Shown here piece after piece: positions 43,899 to 55,576 of a stretch of 64,000 nucleotides of DNA. Within the stretch, counting starts at the first letter, position 1. Each line of letters starts with the position of its first letter. Source of the stretch: Geranomyces variabilis. Lineage: Eukaryota > Chytridiomycota > Chytridiomycetes > Spizellomycetales > Powellomycetaceae. The notes under the pieces were generated by a model. It was not told where the DNA came from. It saw only the letters and a list, made by a program, of their open reading frames with translations, and did no database searches. The stretch is from contig JADGJP010000015.1 in assembly GCA_027603065.1 (NCBI GenBank), forward strand, positions 1 to 64,000, read 5' to 3'. A program made the position numbers and the translations under genes.

Positions 43899-46033
43899 AT
43901 GGCTGCGAAATCTAAGCACCCCCAGGTACCGGCCGAGTTCCAAGCACGCTATCTTCAGCTGCGAGGAGAGCATTGGGCCCTTCTTGAAGAGTTGCCGGCT
44001 ACGGCGGATCTTTTCTACGAGTTAGCGGATCGGGACTTGGAACCATTCTTCGACCGTTTGAAGAGTCTGCACGCCAAAGCGGAGCTGCGCAAACTGCGGA
44101 GACTGTATAAAGAACTGGAGGCGGAGCACGCGGTCGATCGTGCCAGTTCCAACACTGCCAGCTCTGGTTTTCGGGATTTTCCAGGTGCGTTTTGGTCTAC
44201 CGGCGCTGGTGTTTGATTGAAGCAAAGCTCTGATCGGAAACGCTATGCTCTCTCTTTAGAGTTTGCCGCCCTTGTGCGTCGCAGCGAGTCTACCATCACG
44301 GACGCTGTAGCCGTAGGCATGAGTGCGCATAAAAGCGCTACCGCTTCACTTGGAGTGTTTGAAGGGCTCATGATGCCGCGTAGTGATGTGATCGCGGCTG
44401 TTCGACAGGCTGAGACGCGCGATGACATCTGTGCAAATATGGCAACGTTGCTCCCGGGGAAAAAACGACCCGCTGACACTGCATCGCAATATGAGAAGGT
44501 TGAGGAGCAAGTTCAACAAAATCCGATGAAAATCATACAAGCTTTGAAGCCCGTCATCGCAGGCACAACCGTGGTGAGTATATTTGGGTGGGGTGGGAAT
44601 TTCAAGAAAGCATGCATCCTAATTAGGCACTATCCAGGTAAAGGATACATCAATTAAGGATTATTTGAAGGAACCTGTAGCAAAGGTGGACATTCTCATC
44701 TTGGATGGCCAGCATACCCTTTGGGCGCACGTGGTGTCGCTTACGATGTAAAGACCGATTTGCAAAATACCACGAAGTATCATGAAGCTATCGGCCAAGT
44801 GATTGACCGCGCCGTCAAGCTCTTCGACAAGCAACCGCAACGGGCGTTTGTTGTTGGAGCCATCGTTGGAGCTACATCTATGGAGTTGATCCGATGTCAC
44901 TCAGATGGTATGATTGGCAATACCTGTGCTCCTTCTGTCCGAAATGACTCATTTTCGCGACAGGTACAATCGTTGCGTCAGGGTAGGTTTCATTTTCGGT
45001 AGCGACAGACAGTCCAGGTTTTTCGCTTCTCTTAAGTATGTTACACGCAGACTCGACATCCCTTGGATACGTCCCGGTCCTTCCACAAGACTTTAAAGAT
45101 TGTTATGCTGGCTTCAAGCTGGACAAAGGTCTTAGACAGTCGGGAACTGTTCGCGCCACCAACGTCGCCGCTGGAGTCTAGGGATGAACGGTACGTCTTT
45201 CTCGTTTAGACAACCTCCGCTGTCTGAATGAGAAAGACGTACCGTTCACCCCTAGACTGGTACATACCGGCCTGTACAAAGGAGATACGTACGTATCATT
45301 TCTGACGGCATTCCGTGTTGTTTTCATTCAGCTATGCTGAGACGCGATCTCGACATGTTGTAGATTCATTCTGTTGCAGCCTGTTGGAGAACACTTGGAA
45401 GCCGAGAAGCATGGTCTCTCCTTGATATTGACGGCCATGATCGACATTCTGACAGGCTTGGCAGAGCAGCAGCAGCCGGTACTTTGCACAGGGATGTCAC
45501 GTATGGGAACGTTGTTCTGCACAACGGTCACGGTCTGTTAATCGACTGGCATGTGGCAACACAAGCCGACTCGCCGGTCCGCGAACGTTTATCCATCACT
45601 TTCCTCTTTGCAGCACTAAAGTAAAGCGCCGTGAATGTGGTAGGTTCGTATCTAGAGTTTCCACTAAGACATGTCTCTTTGGTTATAGGCACATGAGCAC
45701 GCATACAAGCAGGAACATTACACGCATACTTTAGCGTACGACCTTGAATCGTGGTTCTGTGTCTTGGTGCACATTGCAATCGGGGGACATCTACTTTGGA
45801 GACGCGACATCACGTTGGACAAGATGCCTTTTCACAAGCCATTTGCAATGGGATCCTTCTTCAATCGACAACTCGAGCTAGTCATGCCCGACTTCAAGTC
45901 GGTGATCAGCGAGCTGCATAATCTGCTCTTCGACGCAAGCACTAGCTATTTCAAAAGAACCGGCAATACAACAAGCCTCATTTCGAACATTCAGGCACTT
46001 TGTAAGAAATTCTGCTGCGGTGAGGTATATTGA
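43899..46033 (+). pseudogene. FunK1-type protein kinase gene, probably decayed
   Basis: Well-formed exons are 43899-44184, 44260-44573 and from 44638, in phase. They carry a helical leader and an NLS-like GKKRPADT. A following frame reads AIGQVIDRAVKLFDKQPQRA and AFVVGAIVGATSMEL, like the FunK1 segment before its kinase core. Near 45475 comes GTLHRDVTYGNVVL with LLIDWHVATQ, the catalytic loop (HRD) and the DFG-equivalent of FunK1 kinases, and 45689-46033 gives HTLAYDLESWFCVLVHIAIG, the family's C-lobe helix. I could not reconcile at least two junctions, and a hairpin element lies at 45175-45258. FunK1 is a fungal-specific Ser/Thr-kinase-like family. Confidence 0.65.
45175..45258. mobile_element. 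Hairpin (MITE-like) element
   Basis: Arms of 38 bases (45175-45212 and 45221-45258) pair with about three mismatches around an 8-base loop; the outer end is AGTCTAGGG. The bases CTGG precede the left arm and overlap the right edge. It interrupts the FunK1-like region and codes for nothing. Confidence 0.75.
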
Positions 46034-48067
46034 TACGCGGGCGAGCGAGCAAGCTGGACGAAAAGGAAGGCTGTCATCGAGCAGTTGTCGACGCAGTATT
46101 CGTACAGTCGTACTCGCTCGCAGTCAGAACGAACACAGGAACATTCCGAGAAAAAATCAGCTGTCAATTTTGTGTCGCCCAAAGAAAAAAATCTTCAGCC
46201 TTCGCGGCGCCGTACTTTTGACACATCGGACCGCACATCATCACCGGACCACGCACTCGCCCATTAGCTTCCTTGTCATTGCTTAAGCTCGCCACTGCAC
46301 GACGCTTTGCCAGGCCGCTGCGGTGAGCGGTAGGCATTTCCCGACGATGGCCGCTACATCCCGCTCCTCCGCCAGGTACACGCCCGTGTTGTGTCTCATG
46401 CATTGAGTGCTTATTGCTATAATTATTACCATTTCTGTCAGTCAGGCTTCCGTGCTCCAAGGACGCGTGCACTTGCTCCTGCTCGGTATGTTCCCTGCGA
46501 CGTAAGCCGTCCTGTAGCTGACCTTCCTTCACACTGACAGTGTTCACACCGGCAAGGAGAGCATATGCAGGAGCACGTCCGTGCAAATGGAACAAGGTCT
46601 GAGATGTCCAGAGCCCACAACATGTTGAAGGTCAGGAAAGTCCGTTATTCTGTGGGCACTCACAATTCTATCGTCCATCAGACGGCGAGGAATCAGTCAG
46701 GTGACTCATGAAACACGTTCGACAAATTTTGATTATGTCACTGTATTTGAAGCAGAGGGTAATTCTGGCTGACTCCAGGTCTAATGCAGCCGGGTAGTAG
46801 AAACCTACAGTTACATGGGTGTAAATGTTCCAAGCATTGGAATAGGAGCCCTGCAAATTCGTATTTGTGTGACGACCAGGTAGTAGGTCGCCCAAGGCTT
46901 TCAACTGTGTTATGCAGAGAAAGTCACGCGTGGCTCTTGTAAGTACTGCAGGTGGCGGATCAGTTCAATCTGTCCATTTCAGGGTAGATAGAGTACACAG
47001 CCATCCTGGCTCGCCGATTGCTTGTCCCGAAGCAGCACATTCTAAACTTCCTTGTACCTCGAGTAAACGCCCGTTACGGCCTCTTAAACTCAGTGCACAA
47101 CAGGTTATGAGCCCTGTCGCTGGAAGCTGCTGAACAAAGGCTCGTGTACACAACCTCCTTACGTCGCTCAGTACTCAAGATCATGCCCATGTCCCGTAGC
47201 CCTATCCGGACCTTGGGACTGCGGAGAAGGCGGTGCTCGCCTGGCTTGACGGAGCGGGTGAGAGAGTTATTCCAAAGCATCGCCGACAGCTGAAGGATGG
47301 AACAACCAAGGACGTGCACGAATGGCAGGAAATCTTTGTCCTGCCGCCCAACAAGCTGCAAAAGGCCCTGTTGTATGAAAACGCAACGAACGCATTACGG
47401 CAACGACAGCAAGGACCTCCGCAACCACATTAACGACTTGCAGGCAGTATTAGGAGAGAAACGTTCCTCGCGGGCCAAAACCTGGGCGCCAATTACGGCT
47501 GCGACCCCCGGGTCTATACCACGCGGCCCGCAATGCAGGCGGCAACGTTCGATCTCTCGATGAACAGACCCCGAGTTGCGTTGTCCACAATGAAAGCCCT
47601 TCAGGCTTTGTTTGGACCCTCGCGCACGCAACGGAAACCTTTAAGCTCTCCTTCGCCCACGCCGACTCTCGCGGAACGGAAGCCTGCGGGCTGTTGGTTA
47701 CCCCTCGCTGCAGACGGAACGGAAGTCTTCGGGCGGCGACACGTGCATCTGGGTCGGGGGCAGCGCGCCCGGTGTAATGCCGGAGGGGTCGGTGTTCTCG
47801 CGGGTCTCTCCAGCGGCCCGCTTCTTCGATGGAAGCGCGGCGGCAATTGCTGTAGTGGCTGACGTACCTGGCACAGAAAAAGGGCCAGGACCCTTTGTTT
47901 TCATGTATAATCCTCTTTTCCGTGTCCATGTGCACGCGGTAGTACATACTGCCGGACAAGCCCCGGTCGATTCAGCTCTAGTTCATGACAAGAGAATCTT
48001 CGTCGGTTGCCCCTACCCGGATATTTGGTCAGCTGCGAGCACTGGTGAAGCAAAATTCAAAAAGTGT
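46034..48067. other. Region without a recognised gene
   Basis: ORFs such as 47233-47433 (AWLDGAGERVIPKHRRQLKD) and 47777-48085 are open but match nothing I know and lack splice support. The sequence could hold remnants of lineage-specific genes. Confidence 0.4.
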
Positions 48068-48115
48068 GCCTACGCCAGGGATTGAACCTGGAACCTTCCA
48101 TTGGGCCACGCAGGC
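48068..48115 (-). ncRNA. tRNA-like sequence without an anticodon arm
   Basis: On the minus strand GCCTGCG pairs with CGTAGGC as a 7-bp acceptor stem. GTGGCCCAATGG is an A-box-like D-arm, and CCAGG-TTCAATC-CCTGG is a perfect T-arm with a B box. The two arms are adjacent; nothing is left for an anticodon stem. It is a deleted tRNA, a SINE-type head or a pseudo-tRNA, with both internal pol III boxes kept. Confidence 0.6.
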
Positions 48116-48222
48116 TGGGGTGCCGTTTGATTGGACTTTTCCCGCCCTTATTCTTGAGTCATCTTCGCAAGGTGGACCGAGGTGATTGAGGAAAATTGGG
48201 CAGCAATTCTGCCAGTCATTCT

Positions 48223-48368
48223 AACATGTGGAGTCACTCCACCGCAACCTACGTGATAACTATTCTGACATGTGGAGTCACTCCACCGCAACCTACATGA
48301 TAATTATTCTGACATGTGGAGTCACTCCACCGCAACCTACGTGATAATTATTCTGACATGTGGAGTCG
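48223..48368 (+). repeat. 44-bp minisatellite
   Basis: Three full units begin at 48223, 48267 and 48311, and a partial unit at 48355. Each starts ACATGTGGAGTCACTCCACC; the part GGAGTCACTCC is itself palindromic. The units differ by only a few bases. Confidence 0.9.
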
Positions 48369-49138
48369 TGGTCGTATCCCGAGTATGTGGCAATCGCGCC
48401 TGGCGAGCAGGCGCTTTGAAACCACCAGTGCCCGCCCCAGACTCCTGCTGCCGCCTCACAGCGAACAGCTCCCTATTGAGCGAAGAAGACCGTGTACCTA
48501 GAGTTTCCACAACAGCTCCCTTCCAATGCGCTACCCAAAACTGGAAATCCTGCTGACAAGTGCGGGAGGCGCCTCAGAACCACATATATGATGCCTGTGA
48601 GCGTCGCTTGCCATCAGGCGAGCTTTGACCTGCGTGCCAGACTACAAGAAGTTAAAAAGATCGCGATGGCCACGGCGGCACAGTGGATCTTTGAAGGGTT
48701 GGAGTATATTAGAGCTCCCATTGACGTCGGGCTGCTACAGCACCATGGCCGCCCCAACAAACCTTTGCTGGTAATGGTATGCGGTAAATGGGTATCTCCT
48801 TAGCCAGCTTGTTTCGCAGCTGGTCACGCTCCTCGTCGTTTGAAAGCAGCGTTCTCGAAAAAGGGACTTCGTTCATTTCCCGAGAGGAAGAGACACTATT
48901 TTTGATAATGAAGCGCATGCGCTGGCCTTGCCTTGCCGCATGGATTTTGAACTTGAAACAATTCTGCTCACCCATTGTTAACTCAAAGGTGTCTGAAGTG
49001 CGGGGAGGTCTACGATAGCAGCACCCCAGTCATCCGGGGTAGGAGCGCTTGTCCGAGAGTCCGAAGGTCCCTTTAAACGCGTCCGTCTGCGTCCGTCTGT
49101 TATCCGCCTTCCCCTTATTCATGCCCCGAGCCTAGATT
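48369..49138. other. Intergenic region, nothing recognised
   Basis: Unsupported ORFs only. The final part should include the promoter of the 9-exon gene. Confidence 0.4.
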
Positions 49139-51246
49139 ATGTCAACGGTACATAAATTTGAATGAACGGTGAATGAATTTGCGGCTGATACGTCATACAT
49201 TTTTCAGATCACAGTAGCCAAGGTCGCTGGCGTCTTTCAGAAGCACCCGGAAGTCGACGCGTTGAAAGATGTTTTGAAGGAGCTGGTCAACCAAGGCGAG
49301 AGGTTTCTTGAAACAGACCGAGATTCGATAGTGTCGGCGTATTCGGAAGCCTGCATCACCGCTGCCAGCAATCCTCGCTTAAAGAAAGCAGACGCGAAAA
49401 CATATCTCAAGCAAAGTACCAGCGCGCAGTTGCAATGGGAGAGCATACCAGTCCAGGAGATTCTCCGGAACCTTCGCCTGCAGGAGGAGCGGGAGCGTGT
49501 ACGAGCAGACACGAGAACCCATGTGGCCGATAATTTCATCGAAGTGAATCAAGATTTCATATTACGGACAACAAAACGACCGCATGAAGACAACGTGGTG
49601 AATATACCGACTGCTCAGAGGCACAGAAACGCTCTCGTCTACGAGTACAGAAAAACAAATCGCTCAAACCGGTATGGGAACTGTGTTCTTGGTGTCATGG
49701 CGCAACATAAAGTTAGGGGCCCGTGTTTCTGACAACCCACATCCAGGTTACCTTACCACAATATTTTGGTCAAAGGGACGCCGTCTTTGTGGAGAAAGAC
49801 CGCCAAGATTTTCAAAAGTCATATCAATGCCGAGCTCAAACCAAGCATCTCTCCATCTACAGGGCTCGCATACCTGTCAAAGGTTTGTCTTGCAGCAACT
49901 GACGAGATCTGACCATCAATTTACTGAAGACAGTTGCAGATGGACCCACAAGAGCAACAAAAGCTGGAGATACTGATGAGCCAGGTCTTTGTTATTGGAG
50001 CGAACGAGGTCTTTGCGCGCGCAGGCTTACCGCCGGAATTTATCTATCCTGAGTTCGCCCACCTGGTCGAAATTATGCACTCTTTGTAAGTGAGAGTACG
50101 GGCTGGTGCGTTGAGCGTGCTTACTAAAAGGCTCATTTCCAGGTTAAAGCAGAAGTCAAATTTCCCAAGATTTCTGCAGCATGGTAGTGAAAGAACTTCC
50201 GACATGTTTATCTGGAAGCCTTTTTACGAGCTTTTGACGGACGTAGATGATGTCTGTTGTTACTAGTAAGTTCTTGAAATGCAAAGGAAATCGTGATCGA
50301 GAGCGCTAAATCGTTGCATGCAAGTGGGGAGATTCAGTCGGAAAGCGCCGCACGCGCTAGGCAATTTTTCGAACCCGCGGCCGGAGGCCGAAATGAAGAC
50401 TGGTTGTTGGTAATACCATAAGCACGCCTTTTTCTGTTCGTCACTTTTTGTCTCATTTTTGATTATCGATTACACTACAGACCGCACATAATGCTACGTC
50501 CATGGGGAAGAGAGGCCAGGACATCGGCATTGGGGACTCGTTAGGGTGTTTGGATTTCAATTCGGACGAAGCAGCCGCCAAGATCTGCAAATCTGGCCGG
50601 TCTGCTCGCGACGCGGCTATGGAGATGCCATCCTGTGCAAACAATGCAGTGGTCCTCTGGGTCATTCAGAACCACAGGTTTTGTGTGATGTTTGCTGTCC
50701 GGTAATAATTCAGTGCTGTGACTATTCTAGCGCGTTCAAACTAAACAAACAACATTACAGTCGAGCAAACGATGAAACTGTACACGCCGAATTTATTGGA
50801 AATTGTCAAAATCCGTTAACGACAAAGACCTTGCTTGGAGGAACGATCGACGCGCTAAACCTCTTTTTGAAAGCAAAGGTATGGCTTCATCGGGCATTGT
50901 CTTAGACCGGGCACTCACAACTGTTCGGCATGATGCCCATTAGGACTTAATAGTTGGCACAGTGCAAGAGCTTTCCCTCGACGATTCAAGCGATTTCACG
51001 GAACCTGAGCGCTGTCCAACAACTCCTGCAAAGGGAATCAAACCATGCCCATACTCTCCTGTGGTCAAACGGCCTCGTCTGTCCAACCCGACAACTAGCA
51101 CCCCGGAGTTCCCCAAGAGTTCGAGCGCTCTGTCTGCGGAGCCGGTCCCTAGCTCCATTTCTTCTCCGCCAGCGGAGCTTACTGTCACTTGGAGCCGCAG
51201 GTTTGTAGCGGCCTTCGATTACGTGAGAGCAAGGTGGGTTCTGTGA
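49139..51246 (+). CDS. Uncharacterised nuclear-type protein, nine exons
   Basis: Exons 49139-49147, 49208-49671, 49747-49882, 49940-50085, 50143-50265, 50325-50409, 50481-50701, 50761-50878 and 50944-51246 join with every phase matching, giving 534 residues. Typical introns are 51-76 nt with CTAAA/CTAAAC-like branches. The tiny first exon (MST) is the least certain. Visible parts: a helical N-terminus (VDALKDVLKELVNQGERFLE), NILVKGTPSLWRKTAKIF, QVFVIGANEVFARAGLPPEF, a predicted beta unit VVLWVIQNHRFCVMFAVR, then TLLGGTIDALNLFLKAK. The tail is Ser/Pro-rich with an NLS-like KRPRL. No known domain is recognised. The consistent splicing argues that it is, or was until recently, a working gene. 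Confidence 0.65.
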
Positions 51247-51701
51247 ACCAGCCTTTGAGCCCATGGCGTCCCTCCCCTCGACCCGATGGCGGACCGACAA
51301 CGATAGACACGCACACCCATACCTTGTCTATTTGAAACGTGGTTATGATTGGTAAAATTCAAAAACCAGGACTCTGTACTCTCTAAAAAGAAAACGCTGA
51401 GGAGAATTTGCCGTTAGCCTGGAGCTACGTTTGCAGTAGTATATTTCCTACGCTAAGCAGATCTTCCCATGTCAATGCTATCAAGGGGGTCCCCACTCGC
51501 GCGGCGTCTCACGCAACTCTGATGGGCGACGACCAACCGGTTGTGGGCGAGAAATCTTTCTTCGCTCCGTGGCTGCTGACATTACCGGATTTATGCCATA
51601 CCACCATACGGCGTGGGTAGGCTGTAGGCTACGCTCGCGCGCCTACGCTGCCAGATCGATTTGTCCGTTATTCAATGACAGAACCGCGAGGTTGAGCGAT
51701 G
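51247..51701. other. Intergenic region, nothing recognised
   Basis: It lies between two converging genes. Small ORFs lack support. Confidence 0.4.
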
Positions 51702-52332
51702 CTACGTTTTCGAGACCCCGACTCCGGGACCCATGATCATCTGACTGACGTGACGGTTGAGCTCTCGGATTGGGTTCTCAATGCGCTCCGCGCTGATGGT
51801 AATTTTGCTGTTTGGTTCGTAAGCTGGAAGAGTTGCCGCTTGTAACGGACGTATGAGCGAGGCATTTTGTCTTGCGCGCTCTGCGTTCTCAGCGTCAATT
51901 GCATCTTGAGGAACCAATTGCCGAGGTGTGGGCACGCCTGACCCAGGGTCAGCACCGGCCAACGCGGTAGACATGGGCGGGAGGAACAGGAGCAAGAGCG
52001 GCAGTGGTGGGAGGAGCCTGTTGCAATTGAGGAGCAGAGGCGGGCGGCGGCAAGAGCAACGGAGGAGGGACGACAGCGGGAGCAGGAGCAGAGGCGGTGG
52101 GTGCAGGTGGAGGCCAGATTCCGCCGTGTCGCGGATTGATGTGGCGGGTAACGGAATCATGACGCGAAAAGCTGCTGCCACACAAGACATGCGGACAGGA
52201 AATCGACGGATTGGCTCCATGCTGCTTGCGCATGTGTCTCCGGTAGTTCTCAGACCGATTGAAGGTGATGTTGTGTATGCTGCAGCGCGGCACGGTGGTC
52301 AGAGTTGGGAGATCGCTTGATTCGACAGCCAA
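51702..52332 (-). CDS. C2H2 zinc-finger protein, ends uncertain
   Basis: On the minus strand the frame 51949-52332 has two finger-like units: CSIHNITFNRSENYRRHMRK-QH, where a His stands in place of the second Cys, and CPHVLCGSSFSRHDSVTRHI-NPRH, a full C-x4-C ... H-x4-H unit. A long Pro/Ala/Leu-rich tract follows (PPPLLLPPPAS). A second frame (to 51702) continues with DAIDAENAERARQNASLIRP and ISAERIENPIRELNRHVSQM, likely the real C-terminus after an unresolved junction. No ATG precedes the fingers in frame, so a 5' exon is missing. It would be a DNA- or RNA-binding protein. It lies head to head with the deacetylase fragment at 52431. Confidence 0.5.
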
Positions 52333-52430
52333 CGAGACATCTCACTCTCCACAGGTCGATTGGCTGTCTGAAAAGCCGCCTTCCCTCACGGCTGTCGACA
52401 TTTCGCCCCAGCATTCCAGGAAACCACCAA

Positions 52431-53758
52431 ATGGCACCACCAAAGAAAGAAGTCGTATATTTTCATCATGGTAAAAGCCTGATATAGACACTTTTCTTGC
52501 CTCTCTGCTGGCTGGCACGCTCAAGCGCTCCTTCAGAAAACGTCAGCCAGCACTCATACGGGCCCGAAGCGGAAATGCAGGCACGTATTTTGCACCTTTC
52601 ATCTCGCCACGAAATACGACTTATCATCAGCGAATCTCGTCCGTCCCAGCCATCACGTTTGAGCATGACCCATGACCTGCTTGCTAGCTTCGGATTATTG
52701 AAACACCTCAAAACATAGGTACTTTAGCTACAGCGTTTCGCGCGGTTGACGGTTTTCAAGATAAGTGACGATCTTCATAACCACAGCGCTCCCGGCCTGC
52801 AATAGAAGCAGAGCTTGTAACTTATCATGATAAAGATTTTATCGAGGCTCTCAAAGGCTGTGTCGAAAACGACTATTCAATCGAGGAAAGGGAGAATTGT
52901 GAAAGCGTCCTTCCGTGAGACTTTTCGCAGCTGTTCACAAAATGTCTTGTGTGCAGATGGCTTTTACAAGTGCTCAAAGCGACTACAATGACTGTCCCCT
53001 GTTTGATGGCGTGTACGAGTATTCGACGCTGTCGTCAGGCGCAACACTGGGTGGAAGAAGGATTTCGTGTTCCGTACTATGTAATACAATCTTCTCATGA
53101 GCTCTTGTAAATGGTGCCAAAGCTCTTGCTTTTAGAATGCTAATATTGCCGTCAACTGGAGCGGTGGGCTGCACCACGCAAGAAAAGATGCGGCATGTGG
53201 ATTTTGCTACGTCAGCGATGTAGGGCTTGGCATCCAGTACTTGCTGAGGTACGGTAAGCAGCTTTCCGCTTTTACATTATAATTAATGTTTAACCTTCTT
53301 CAACAGATTTTTTGGTCGCGTGCTGTACGTCGACATAGACGTTCATCATGGAGATGGGGTCGATAAAAAGCTTTCGAAAAAGTACAGCTAAGGAACATTC
53401 TTCCCTGGAACTGGAGATGTTGACGTAGTCATGCGCGCAAGAGCCAAATAGATGACAGGCTTTCTCACCCTTGTTGTAATAGGAAACGGGCGCTGGTGCT
53501 GGGCTGGGATGTTCCGTCAATGTCCCTCTCAAAGACGGTATTGATGACGTCAACTACGCAAGCATCTTTGAGCCTGTAATTTGTTCCCATATGTTATGAT
53601 ACGAGTTATAAACTGCCGCATATTCTCAGTTTGCTGACTGACATACGTTGCAGAATATGGAACACAGCATGAGTTGGTAGCGACCAGAAGTACTGGTTGT
53701 GCAATCCGGGGCCGATTTTTTAGCCGGCGATCGTCTTGGCCGTTTCAACCCGAGCCTG
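52431..53758 (+). pseudogene. N-terminal part of a class I histone deacetylase
   Basis: Exons 52431-52470 and 52537-52580 join in phase (MAPPKKEVVYFHH, then ENVSQHSYGPEAEMQ); the next intron would be of the GC-AG type and leads to PSRLSMTHDLLASFGLLKHL. Later pieces are [39 protein letters not shown] and FCYVSD (53136-53248), RVLYVDIDVHHGDGVD from 53307, FFPGTGDVD, NVPLKDGIDDVNYASIFEP and VLVVQSGADFLAGDRLGRFN. The zinc ligands and catalytic His pair are kept. About 14 residues are missing after HHGDGV, and in-frame stops occur at about 52716 and 53389. Similarity ends at the residues that begin the fragment at 41735. The closest family is HOS2/HDAC3-like by eye. Confidence 0.8.
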
Positions 53759-53853
53759 ACGCGCATAATACGTCTCCCAGCGGCCGCGTTCGAGGGCCTT
53801 TTAACCACAAACGTGCCCAAATGCACGCTTTAGCCGGTGCAGGAGACGGCCAG

Positions 53854-55576
53854 TTATTGTGGGGTTTCTTCATCTTCGTCGCCGGCGTTCGGGTCGACCC
53901 ATCGCGCTCCCGTCTCAAAGTCGCAGCTGAGCAGCGGCACAATCTTTGTCTTCTTGACAATCTTGTAACCGAACCACGCTACGAAGAACAAAAAGATGTT
54001 GATATAGGCCTGGAAGAAAGTCACGACATTCCATTCGGGTGTGAAAGCCGTGAAGCCGTACGTGGCGGCAATGAGGGTGGTGACAATCGCGCCCCAGAGC
54101 GACGAAAAGGGATAGGCCCATGCGCGGAAGGGAAGCTTGGCCACGTCCCGGCCTTGAGCGACGTAGGCGCGGCGGAACCGCCAGTGGGTCCAGCCCAGGC
54201 CGGCCCAGGTAATGAAGCCGCTGATACCAGATAGGGCGAGCACCCAGTTGAAGACGACCGCGTTAGTGTATGCCGAGGCCGCGGCGACGATCAGACCAAA
54301 ACAGGAAGTGATGGCAATGGCTGGGATCGGCACACCGTGCGAGTTGACCCTGCCAAAGATCCTGGGAGCCATTCCCTCGCGTGCCATAGCCATCATGGTC
54401 CGTGATCCGCAGTACAGCGCAGAGTTCGACGCGGAGATAATGACCGTGAGCAGGACGCCGTTGATGATGCCAGCGGCACCCTTAATGGTTGCCGTCTGAA
54501 ACACGATTGTGAAGGGTGCAATGCCTGGTTGCGACTGATCGGCCATATGAAGACGGGGATCGCTTGACGGAACGACCAAACTGCAAGAAAGGACAATCAC
54601 AATATCAGCACAACCATACAATAATCTGCGCAGCTTGGCAAAGCATATACCCGATAATGAAGACACTGCACAAGAAGAAAATCAGGATTCTCCAAAAGAC
54701 GTTGCGGATGGCCTTGGGTACGGATTTTGTCGGATTGGCGGTTTCTCCAGCAGCAATGCCAACGAGCTCCGTGCCCATGTACGAGAATCCGACAATCATC
54801 ATGGTACTGCAGATGTTGGCGAAAGCGTTGGAATAAACGTCGGGACCATCGGAGACAAACGCGCCAGGATTTGTCCAGTTTTCGAATCCATAGGTGTGTC
54901 CGCCCAGAGCACCGGCCGCGACCAGTGTACCGACAATGATGAAGATAATAACCGTCATGATCTTGATAAGCGACAGCCAATATTCCATCTCGCCGTACCC
55001 ACGTCCGCCAAACATATTGAAGAAGACAATAAGGACGAGAATCAGCAGTGACCAGACGTACTCTGGCACCACCTTTTTCCAGTAGCCGATAATGACTCCT
55101 GAAGCAGCGAGCTCGGTCGCTAGGCACGTGCCAAAGCCAAAGAAGTAGTTCCAGTACATGGCGAACCCGAACGCGGGATCGACGAAGCGACCAGCATAGT
55201 GGTTGAACGACCCGGTTATGGGAATCAAGGTCGCCATCTCTCCGAGTGCGGTCATCAGGCAGAAAAGCGTAAAGCCCATGAAGCCGTACGCAATCAACGC
55301 ACCAGCGGGTCCGGCTGTCTATATACGTATGAGAAGCATAACTCGATAATTAGACTTTGCGGAAAGAAGCATTATTGCTCTTGAACGTACGTAGATAGGC
55401 CCGCCCGATGCCACAAACAACCCGGTTCCAATCGTCCCGCCGATGGAAATCATAGCAATGTGCCTGGACTTCATCTGGCGCTTGATGCCTTTCTCGAGGT
55501 TCTCTTCATTGGATTGTCCGTCGACGCGAATTGCCGTGTGCGGTTTTTCGATCGTGCTGACTGACATTTCCGGCAT
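53854..55576 (-). CDS. Amino-acid permease (yeast AAT family), three exons
   Basis: Minus-strand exons 55391-55576, 54651-55318 and 53854-54580 join in phase (introns 72 and 70 nt), giving 526 residues. The cytosolic N-terminus leads to RHIAMISIGGTIGTGLFVAS, the conserved first helix of the family. Further family marks are GEMATLIPITGSFNHYAGRF, WNYFFGFGTCLATELAASG, VGFSYMGTELVGIAAGET and ISASNSALYCGSRTMMAMAR. About twelve membrane helices are expected, as usual for plasma-membrane amino-acid/proton symporters. The length and motifs are complete. The substrate cannot be told apart (general, basic or other). The 640 bases upstream are shared with the divergent desaturase gene. Confidence 0.9.

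Noticed and set aside
53101-53135. Coding read ALVNGAKALAF before the deacetylase NW-SGG exon
   Set aside because: The acceptor TTTTAG at its end and the phase suggest this part is intron in the present model.
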